Shown in pieces: positions 1-5,823 of a DNA stretch of 12,951 bases. The position numbers were made by a program, and so were the translations under genes. Under the pieces are notes generated by a model, which was not told where the DNA came from, made no database searches, and saw only the letters and a program-made list of their open reading frames with translations. How positions within the stretch are numbered: the first letter of the stretch is position 1; every line of letters begins with the position of its first letter. The DNA comes from Prolixibacteraceae bacterium UBA6162 (lineage in GTDB: Bacteria > Bacteroidota > Bacteroidia > Bacteroidales > Prolixibacteraceae): positions 1 through 12,951 of the forward strand of contig DIUI01000026.1 of the NCBI GenBank assembly GCA_002428215.1. The letters run 5' to 3'.

Positions 1-287
1 ATAGATTCGAGTTCATCGTTAATCTCAATAGTGATAAGCTTACCACCGGGAGATAATCCGCTCGCAAGGCAGATGGCCGAATAACCGGTGTAGGTTCCAA
101 GTTCAAGGACACTCCGGGGAGCAATCATTTTCGACAACATCCTCAGAATGCTACCCTGCAGATGCCCCGACAGCATACGTGAATTTATAACCTTTAGACT
201 GGTTTCACGATCCAATTCCGCAAGCAATGTATCCTCCGCATCACTGTGCTGAAGTATATAATCCTCTATTTGTCGTGAAACAACCAT
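1..287 (-). CDS. O-methyltransferase (class I SAM, COG4122 type), 3' end cut by window edge
   Basis: The first 95 codons of an S-adenosylmethionine-dependent O-methyltransferase; the rest lies beyond position 1. The translation begins MVVSRQIEDYILQ, carries the segment SRMLSGHLQG (residues 37-46) that is typical of the catechol/caffeoyl-CoA O-methyltransferase-like family, then the SAM-binding motif I LELGTYTGYSA (61-71) and the acidic end of strand beta-2, ITIEIND (85-91). The family (usually about 210-220 residues) methylates hydroxyl groups of small molecules with a divalent metal; the substrate cannot be told here. The ATG at 287-285 lies one base after the TAG stop (291-289) of the upstream M16 peptidase gene, so the two are very probably co-transcribed and translationally coupled. 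Family call is secure; substrate and physiological role are not. Confidence 0.9.
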   Translation of the reverse strand, partial: MVVSRQIEDYILQHSDAEDTLLAELDRETSLKVINSRMLSGHLQGSILRMLSKMIAPRSVLELGTYTGYSAICLASGLSPGGKLITIEINDELES

Positions 288-288
288 T

Positions 289-1518
289 CTATTGATATAC
301 CAGACTGCTAATCTGTCCGGGATCCAGAATTTCGTTGGCCACCTCGAGCAATTGCGCAGATGTAACCGACTCAATCTTTTCAAAAACCAGAGACATAGGA
401 TCTACCCGGTTGTAGAGCAGATAACTCTTACCAATGGCCAACATAAGGTCTTCACGATTTTCGCCGGCAATAGCCAATTGTCCAATGAGCTGCTTTTTAG
501 CCCTTGTAAGCTGCAAGGTGCCGAGTTTTTGCGTTCGAAGTAATGCAAATTCCTTGAATACCACTTGTAAAGCCTTCTCGAAATTTTCGTTGTCGGTGCC
601 AAAATATACATTAAAAAGGCCGGTATCGGAGAAAGTACTGTAGGTCGACTCAATATTATATGCCATTCCCTTACGCTCCCTGAGCGACAAATTAAGGCGC
701 GAGTTCATACCCTGCCCACCCAAAAGATTGTTAAGCAGAATCATTACCACCCTTTTAGGATGTGCGTTGTCGTACGCAAGGTTACCCACTACACAATGGG
801 TCTGATAGGTATCTTTTTCAACCTTGCGATCCAAAGGCTTGTATGCATCAAACCGTTTTCGGGTATGCTGCCGCAGCCTTGCCGGTGCCGATCCAAAATA
901 CCTTTCGATCAAAAACAGCAATCGCTTGAAAGGAATACTTCCTACCGAACTAATTACCAGTTGATCGGTATGGTAGTTGCGTTCGATAAAATGAAGAATG
1001 TTCTGCTGCTTAAAGCTGCGCACGCTATCGTAAGTACCCAGAATGGTCCGGGCAATCGGGTGCCCATCGAAAACCAACTCGTCAAAGTCATCGAAAATCA
1101 GCTCAGACGGGGAGTCTTGGTATGAGTTTATCTCCTCTACGATAACCTCCTTCTCGCGCTTAAGTTCCTTGTCCGGAAACTGACTGTTGAAGAAAATATC
1201 GCTAAGCAACTCGGCCGCACGGCTGTAATACTCCGACAAAAAAGTCGCATACAGCGCCGTCTCCTCTTTGGTAGTGTATGCATTTAGTTCACCGCCTACA
1301 TCTTCCATTCGACTTAAAACATGAAATGCTTTGCGCTTCTGAGTTCCCTTAAAAATACAATGTTCAATAAAATGGGCAAGTCCATGCTCCTGGGAAAGTT
1401 CATCGCGTGATCCGGTATTCAGCACAATACCCAAATGCCCCACGGTTGAATCGGTAGGTTGGTGAATAAGCCGTATTCCGTTCGAAAAGGTATGGGTCAG
1501 GTATTCAGCTGCTAACAT
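289..1518 (-). CDS. M16 family zinc metallopeptidase (pitrilysin / processing-peptidase-like)
   Basis: A single-unit (about 409 residue) M16 peptidase of the kind that acts as a pair of homologous domains around a peptide-binding chamber. Numbered from the ATG at 1518, the inverted zinc motif HFIEH is at residues 49-53 and the distal metal-ligand glutamate lies in the segment VIVEEINSYQD at about residue 129, 76 residues after the second histidine, as in mitochondrial processing peptidase. The C-terminal half has the characteristic GGQGMNSRLNLSLRE...GMAYNI stretch (Arg/Tyr substrate-contact region). No signal peptide is evident, so it is probably cytoplasmic, degrading peptides. The open frame continues seven codons upstream to a TTG at 1539, but that TTG is the last three bases of a perfect -7 promoter element, so the ATG at 1518 is the likelier start. 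The downstream O-methyltransferase follows after one base. Confidence 0.92.
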   Translation of the reverse strand: MLAAEYLTHTFSNGIRLIHQPTDSTVGHLGIVLNTGSRDELSQEHGLAHFIEHCIFKGTQKRKAFHVLSRMEDVGGELNAYTTKEETALYATFLSEYYSRAAELLSDIFFNSQFPDKELKREKEVIVEEINSYQDSPSELIFDDFDELVFDGHPIARTILGTYDSVRSFKQQNILHFIERNYHTDQLVISSVGSIPFKRLLFLIERYFGSAPARLRQHTRKRFDAYKPLDRKVEKDTYQTHCVVGNLAYDNAHPKRVVMILLNNLLGGQGMNSRLNLSLRERKGMAYNIESTYSTFSDTGLFNVYFGTDNENFEKALQVVFKEFALLRTQKLGTLQLTRAKKQLIGQLAIAGENREDLMLAIGKSYLLYNRVDPMSLVFEKIESVTSAQLLEVANEILDPGQISSLVYQ

Positions 1519-1536
1519 GTATTCAAATTGAGCATG

Positions 1537-1544
1537 CAAAAGTA
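1537..1544 (-). promoter_or_regulatory. -7 promoter element TACTTTTG of the M16 peptidase unit
   Basis: The minus strand reads TACTTTTG, an exact match to the Bacteroidota -7 consensus TAnnTTTG, 18 bases upstream of the ATG at 1518. No good TTG -33 box is present at the usual 17-23 base spacing, so the call rests on the -7 element and its position. Confidence 0.5.
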
Positions 1545-1546
1545 GA

Positions 1547-1566
1547 AAAAAGAATGCAACGGTTGC
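1547..1566 (-). terminator. weak candidate terminator after the methyltransferase gene
   Basis: On the minus strand the short inverted repeat GCAAC-C-GTTGC is followed by ATTCTTTTTTC. The stem is only four usable pairs, so the hairpin is weak, but it sits in the 100-base gap between the methyltransferase stop and the M16 promoter and ends in a T-run. Confidence 0.25.
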
Positions 1567-1639
1567 TCTTTAATATTCAGGAGTCTTTGTCATGTATTCA
1601 ACAAACTTCAGGTCAAGCCAAAACAACACAAAGCATTCG

Positions 1640-2392
1640 CTAATTACTCTTTCGGGCAGAAACTACCATTGGAAAATGCTCTCCTCCAAAGGACTCCTGT
1701 TTGAATCCTCCAAATAATTGAATATCCTTCATGCCTGCAACATCCATTAAAAGTGTAAGCTCCTCGCTGCCAATACCCAACAGCTCGCTGCTGTTCTCAA
1801 TTACTTCGCCACTATCTTTAAGCGTTAAACGGGTTCTAAAGGTTATCTCGCGTGTAGCTTCATACTCATAGAAACGTTCGAAACGAAGAGCATCCACTTC
1901 TATCACAGGTAAACTTTCCAGCTTCCTGTCTACAATATAATCGTAGTTTAGAATTTGCAGCAGAAACCGGCCTCCAGGTTTAAGTACCGTAAGTACTCCG
2001 CTGAAAAAATCACGCATCTGCATAGGATTCAGCAAATGTACCAGGGTATTGCCGTAACAAACTACACCATCAAATTTGGCACGCCCAAAATAACGAACAA
2101 TGTGGAGCATATTGGCCCACATATATGTAACCCGCTCGTGGCTGTTTTCATTGTTTGCAACTGCCAGCATTTCTTTGTTCAGATCGAATGCGGTAACCAT
2201 AGCTCCCCCCTCGCCCATTCTCCGGGCCAGCTCGCCAATGCCACAACCTACATCTAAAATCGACTTCCCCGCAAGACCTTGCATTGCCTCCGCTGTAAAG
2301 TCGAGCTGCTCGTTGCGAAAGGGAAATATCTGACTGTAATGCCGGGCAATGGTGGAATAAAAGAGATCTTTACTGTTATCGCTGATAATCAT
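1640..2392 (-). CDS. class I SAM-dependent methyltransferase, substrate unknown
   Basis: A 250-residue cytosolic methyltransferase with the usual Rossmann order: motif I ILDVGCGIGELA (residues 45-56), the acidic residue ending beta-2 in VTAFDLN (66-72), motif post-I/II FDGVVCYGNTLVHL (107-120) and motif III LKPGGRFLLQILNY (137-150). The C-terminal 100 residues contain alternating beta strands (EVDALRFERFYEYE, EITFRTRLTL), a layout seen in small-molecule methyltransferases of the Methyltransf_11/25 families rather than in DNA or rRNA enzymes. The ATG at 2392 follows the TAG of the acyl-CoA synthetase gene by six bases, so it is the second gene of that unit. The neighbour does not reveal the substrate. 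No unusual composition. Confidence 0.85.
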   Translation of the reverse strand: MIISDNSKDLFYSTIARHYSQIFPFRNEQLDFTAEAMQGLAGKSILDVGCGIGELARRMGEGGAMVTAFDLNKEMLAVANNENSHERVTYMWANMLHIVRYFGRAKFDGVVCYGNTLVHLLNPMQMRDFFSGVLTVLKPGGRFLLQILNYDYIVDRKLESLPVIEVDALRFERFYEYEATREITFRTRLTLKDSGEVIENSSELLGIGSEELTLLMDVAGMKDIQLFGGFKQESFGGEHFPMVVSARKSN

Positions 2393-2398
2393 ATCGGG

Positions 2399-4456
2399 CT
2401 ATTTTTCAATTCGGATTCGGGCATCAACAGCAAAGATACCAATTTTGCTGCCAATCAATGGATTTATATCAAGTTCCTTAATTTCAGTAGCAAATCGCAG
2501 CAAAGTGGAAAGCCTGACGATGATATCGGCAAACTCCGTGATATTTACCCCTTTTTTACCCCGGTATCCTTCAAGGATTTTCACGGACCGAAGGTTATAA
2601 ATCATCGACAAAGCCTCCTTGTGGGTTAACGGGGCAAGACCGGAACTTACATCCTTCATTACCTCGACATAGATTCCACCCAATCCGCACAGAATAACAT
2701 GTCCGAAACGGGGTTCATATTTAGCCCCAATAAAAAGCTCAATTCCAAAAGCCATCTGAGCAAGCAATACGGCCGTCGCTCCCTCGATCTCCATTAAATG
2801 ATCAAACTCCCGCCTTACGCTCTCCTCATTCCTGACATTCAACACCACCCCGCCAACATCGGTTTTATGCAAAGGACCTACCACTTTCATAGCGAGTGGA
2901 CATCCCAGATTCTGCGCTGCTAACACTGCCTCGTCCGCACTGTTTACCACTTGCTCACGAACTGCCGGAATTCCGGCGGCAGCAAAAAGCGCATGAATTA
3001 CATTTGGATCCTGAAAACCATTTGGAGAAGCATCTATAATCCGTCTTATTTCAACCAGATCGACACCATCGGTCATGATCAGCTCTTCCGATGGCGACGG
3101 AGTCTTCATTACCTTGGTAAGCGCCTTGCCCAAAAGAACTTCATCAGGAAAATTTACATTCCCTGCCGACAAAAAAAGTGCAACATCTTCGCGAACCTCC
3201 AACAATGAAGGCAGAATCGGATATATCGGTTTACTGCAGCTGTGCATCTTACGATCGATCAACTCATACACCTCGCGCACCGGCGATAAGCCGGTACTAC
3301 CATAAATGATGGCCATGGCATCTACATCAAAATCATTCTCGCAGGCATCAATAATAGCTTCCAGCTGTTCAGCTGTTCCGGTGGCAAGAAAGTCGAAGGG
3401 ATTATCTAAACTTGAACCCGGAAAGAGTTTACTGCGCAATAACTCCTTCTGGGGCGACTCCGGAATCTCAGGAATCGATAAACCGCCTGCTTCCAAAGCA
3501 TCGGTAAGCATAACACCGGGACCTCCGGCATGGGTTATAATCGCAATTTTATCCCCCCTTAGCTCTTTACATAAAAACAGATTGGCTACTGTAACCAACT
3601 CCTCACGCCCATAACAGCGCACAATTCCAGCCTTACGAAACAATGCTTCAACGGCTGCGTCGGAACTCACCATTGCTCCTGTATGCGATGTGGCTGCCCT
3701 TCCTCCGGCAGCAGAACTCCCAGCCTTTATGGCAGCAATACGACAACCTTTTTTGATTAATGAGGTAGCGTGATGGAGTAATTTGTCGGGATCCCTGATG
3801 TGCTCAAGGTACAAAAGTTTCACCCGTGGACTAACTCCGTCAACATAGGTTTCATCGAGGTGCTTAAGTATATCTTCTACCGTAGTTTGAGCAGAGTTGC
3901 CTACCGACCAGATACTCGAAAAACGCAGCCCTTTTGGAATTCCCGCCTCCATAATAAACACTGCAGTGGCTCCCGACCCCGAAACAAAGTCGCAACCCTG
4001 TTTCCACATTCGGGGCACCGGAGTTGTAAATACACTGGCATGAAATGGCGTGATTATACCAATACAATTAGGACCTATAAGAGTGGCACCTGCACGGTTG
4101 ACCTCCAATGCCAACTCACGCTCAAGTTCACGCCCCTCAGCACCCGACTCACTAAATCCAGCACTTATCACAATGAAAGCCTTGGTATTCTTCACTCGGC
4201 CTAAAACACGAACTGCCTTAATGCAAAGATTTGCAGGAATGGCAAGTATAGCTAAATCAACCTCAGGCAATTCTTCAACCGTTGAGTAGGATGTAACTCC
4301 CTGCACAATGTTTTCTCGGGGATTTACCACTAATAGTTGGCCCGAAAACCGATTGTCGAGCAAATTCTTAAGCAACTTCCCTCCGGGTTTGGAAAGGTTG
4401 TTAGATCCGCCAATAACAACTATGCTTTTGGGTCGAATCAGGTTTTCGTGCACCAT
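2399..4456 (-). CDS. ADP-forming acyl-CoA synthetase (acetate--CoA ligase type), fused alpha-beta
   Basis: A 685-residue cytosolic enzyme of the NDP-forming acyl-CoA synthetase family, which interconverts acyl-CoA + ADP + phosphate with free acid + CoA + ATP, usually for substrate-level phosphorylation. Domains in order: CoA-binding Rossmann domain (about 5-135, with VVIGGSNN near the start and LIGPNCIG at 126-133), succinyl-CoA-ligase-like domain (about 150-290) with the phosphohistidine motif ATSHTGAM (His258) and a glutamate in YLEHI (Glu218) at the spacing found in archaeal ACD, a second ligase-CoA domain (about 300-445), and a C-terminal ATP-grasp domain (about 470-685) with AMKVVGPLHKTDVGGV and ILCGLGGIYVE. 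The His530 of LHKTD is the probable second phosphohistidine. No GNAT acetyltransferase domain is attached, unlike Pat-type proteins. First gene of a unit with the methyltransferase; divergent from the 4695 gene. Acyl specificity cannot be read from sequence. Confidence 0.93.
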   Translation of the reverse strand: MVHENLIRPKSIVVIGGSNNLSKPGGKLLKNLLDNRFSGQLLVVNPRENIVQGVTSYSTVEELPEVDLAILAIPANLCIKAVRVLGRVKNTKAFIVISAGFSESGAEGRELERELALEVNRAGATLIGPNCIGIITPFHASVFTTPVPRMWKQGCDFVSGSGATAVFIMEAGIPKGLRFSSIWSVGNSAQTTVEDILKHLDETYVDGVSPRVKLLYLEHIRDPDKLLHHATSLIKKGCRIAAIKAGSSAAGGRAATSHTGAMVSSDAAVEALFRKAGIVRCYGREELVTVANLFLCKELRGDKIAIITHAGGPGVMLTDALEAGGLSIPEIPESPQKELLRSKLFPGSSLDNPFDFLATGTAEQLEAIIDACENDFDVDAMAIIYGSTGLSPVREVYELIDRKMHSCSKPIYPILPSLLEVREDVALFLSAGNVNFPDEVLLGKALTKVMKTPSPSEELIMTDGVDLVEIRRIIDASPNGFQDPNVIHALFAAAGIPAVREQVVNSADEAVLAAQNLGCPLAMKVVGPLHKTDVGGVVLNVRNEESVRREFDHLMEIEGATAVLLAQMAFGIELFIGAKYEPRFGHVILCGLGGIYVEVMKDVSSGLAPLTHKEALSMIYNLRSVKILEGYRGKKGVNITEFADIIVRLSTLLRFATEIKELDINPLIGSKIGIFAVDARIRIEK

Positions 4457-4473
4457 ACCAATATTTATTTCTT

Positions 4474-4481
4474 CAAATGTA
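4474..4481 (-). promoter_or_regulatory. -7 promoter element TACATTTG of the acyl-CoA synthetase unit
   Basis: The minus strand reads TACATTTG, an exact TAnnTTTG match, 17 bases upstream of the ATG at 4456. I do not see a TTG -33 box at 17-23 bases spacing. It lies in the 238-base region shared with the divergent gene at 4695, which also contains a short GC-rich palindrome CCGATCGG (4592-4599) of unknown meaning. Confidence 0.5.
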
Positions 4482-4634
4482 CGGATTGTTCAATCGTCTG
4501 GCGATGATATTTTTCAGTTGTTAATCCCTAATGACTTTAACCTATCGACGATGTAAGTTGATCAAATAATGAAACATAAAGGTTTCGCTGCCCGATCGGC
4601 CAAACTATAGTACCTCTGATTAAAATTCATTTTA

Positions 4635-4666
4635 TTGCACTCCCAGCCAATAATTTCATAAGTTTG
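4635..4666 (+). promoter_or_regulatory. promoter of the 4695 gene: TTG, 21 bases, TAAGTTTG
   Basis: TTG at 4635-4637 and TAAGTTTG at 4659-4666 match the Bacteroidota -33/-7 promoter (TTG, 17-23 bases, TAnnTTTG). The implied transcript starts near 4672, giving a short leader of about 20 bases before the ATG at 4695. This is the best complete promoter match in the window. Confidence 0.6.
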
Positions 4667-4694
4667 AATTAAAATTGAAGATCTGCAGAACTTA

Positions 4695-5732
4695 ATGAAC
4701 TCAACCAATACAACAACTACAGACTTTGCTCGAGCGACTCAAAGGTCAAACAGCAGATTGCGTCTGGCATCTCTGCTTTTTGTCCTGTTAGCCATTCTCT
4801 ACAATGCAACTGCCCAAAATACATTAACCTCAGGCTGGTTTGAGGGGATTGGCGACAACCGGGAGTTTTTTAGTGGAAAAAGCTACGCGCAAACTATACT
4901 TGCCAGCAGAGGTGGCATCGAATTAGGCCGGGCATACGATGGGCACTATGTAGGTACCGGGTTGGTCTATCTTTACGAGTTTGGTACGAAATTAGATTTG
5001 CATAAGCCCTCCATAACGCTTTATTACAGCTTCCATGATGAAAATAAATCATTCCATTTCGGTAGTTTTCCCCGAACCAACTTAATTGACCTGCCTATGG
5101 CCATGATGGCCGACACAGTGCACTATTACCGAAGCCATATCGAAGGTATGCGCGGAGCTTACCGCTGGGATCAGGGGTACCAGTACGTTTTGATTGACTG
5201 GACCGGGAAAAAATCAAAAATTGAGCGTGAAGCCTTTACCGTTGCCTCTGGTGGAGAAATTAGTTCGAAACATCTCTTTCTGCGAAATTACTTCATGCTA
5301 AACCACCTTGCCCACAGCGAACTTCGGCCAGCCGGCCAGCATATTCGCGACAATATTGGGTATGCTGTTCAAGGAGGATGGCAATGGGGTCAGCGCTGGG
5401 AGTTTGAACTAAAAACAGGAATTTTAGGCTCATTGTATCGAGAGCGATCAGTAACCGATGGCATTGTACATTCAAAGAGTCTGTTGTCAGGTATAAGCCT
5501 GAAATTCAAAAATTTCAAACTTGACCAAACTCTCCATATGGGTGAAGGGCATACCTTTCTGACAGGAGATCCATTCTACCGGCTTAACAACTATATGCGT
5601 ACCGATGCAATCTGGTACTTTATTAACCATCCCAAGGTACAGGGAAGATTCAATCTCTCATTTCACCTTATTGAGTGGAGGGACCTCGATCAGTCGCAGC
5701 AAATTTTTATTCGATTTATACTCCCCGACTAA
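4695..5732 (+). CDS. exported beta-rich protein, probably outer membrane; family not recognised
   Basis: I do not recognise a named family. The 345-residue product starts with a polar, basic N terminus and a hydrophobic stretch (LRLASLLFVLLAILYNATA, residues 22-40) that looks like a signal peptide cleaved before QNTLTSG at 41. The mature part is rich in aromatic residues and in alternating hydrophobic/polar strands, for example HYVGTGLVYLYEFGT, SITLYYSFHDE, WEFELKTGILGSLYRE, SLLSGISLKFKNFKLDQTLHMG and the final SQQIFIRFILPD. Several Trp-Gly and Arg-Trp pairs and a strand close to the C terminus suggest a beta-barrel or porin-like outer-membrane protein; a periplasmic beta-sandwich is the alternative. 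It is the only plus-strand gene, with its own promoter, divergent from the acyl-CoA synthetase and converging on the dipeptidyl-peptidase. No other in-frame Met exists for over 100 codons, so the start is firm. Confidence 0.8.
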   Translation: MNSTNTTTTDFARATQRSNSRLRLASLLFVLLAILYNATAQNTLTSGWFEGIGDNREFFSGKSYAQTILASRGGIELGRAYDGHYVGTGLVYLYEFGTKLDLHKPSITLYYSFHDENKSFHFGSFPRTNLIDLPMAMMADTVHYYRSHIEGMRGAYRWDQGYQYVLIDWTGKKSKIEREAFTVASGGEISSKHLFLRNYFMLNHLAHSELRPAGQHIRDNIGYAVQGGWQWGQRWEFELKTGILGSLYRERSVTDGIVHSKSLLSGISLKFKNFKLDQTLHMGEGHTFLTGDPFYRLNNYMRTDAIWYFINHPKVQGRFNLSFHLIEWRDLDQSQQIFIRFILPD

Positions 5733-5741
5733 CTCCAGTCA

Positions 5742-5760
5742 AAATCTGGCATCCAGAATT
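5742..5760 (-). terminator. weak hairpin in the convergent gap, possible terminator
   Basis: On the minus strand TCTGG-ATG-CCAGA forms a five-pair stem followed by TTTTG; two more A-T pairs follow after one mismatch. It lies about 65 bases past the stop of the dipeptidyl-peptidase gene, between the two convergent genes. The short T-run makes it a weak candidate. Confidence 0.25.
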
Positions 5761-5823
5761 GAATATGCAAGGAGTATCCTAATGCAATCAGGGTTATTAT
5801 GCCCGAAACAATATCCGGGAATA

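Noticed and set aside
760..1125. 121-codon plus-strand open frame
   Set aside because: It is antisense to the M16 peptidase gene, with a low-complexity, Cys-rich translation and no promoter or ribosome site of note.
3800..4204. 134-codon plus-strand open frame
   Set aside because: It lies wholly inside the acyl-CoA synthetase gene on the other strand, its translation shows no domain or signal, and the opposite frame has clear catalytic motifs.
2399..4456. Pat-type protein lysine acetyltransferase
   Set aside because: The ATP-grasp domain ends the protein; there is no attached GNAT domain, and the SHTGA phosphohistidine motif needed for ligase activity is intact.
5742..5823. Small RNA or second hairpin (ATATCCGGGAATAT) in the convergent gap
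   Set aside because: The inverted repeat is imperfect, lacks a T-run, and has no promoter element before it.
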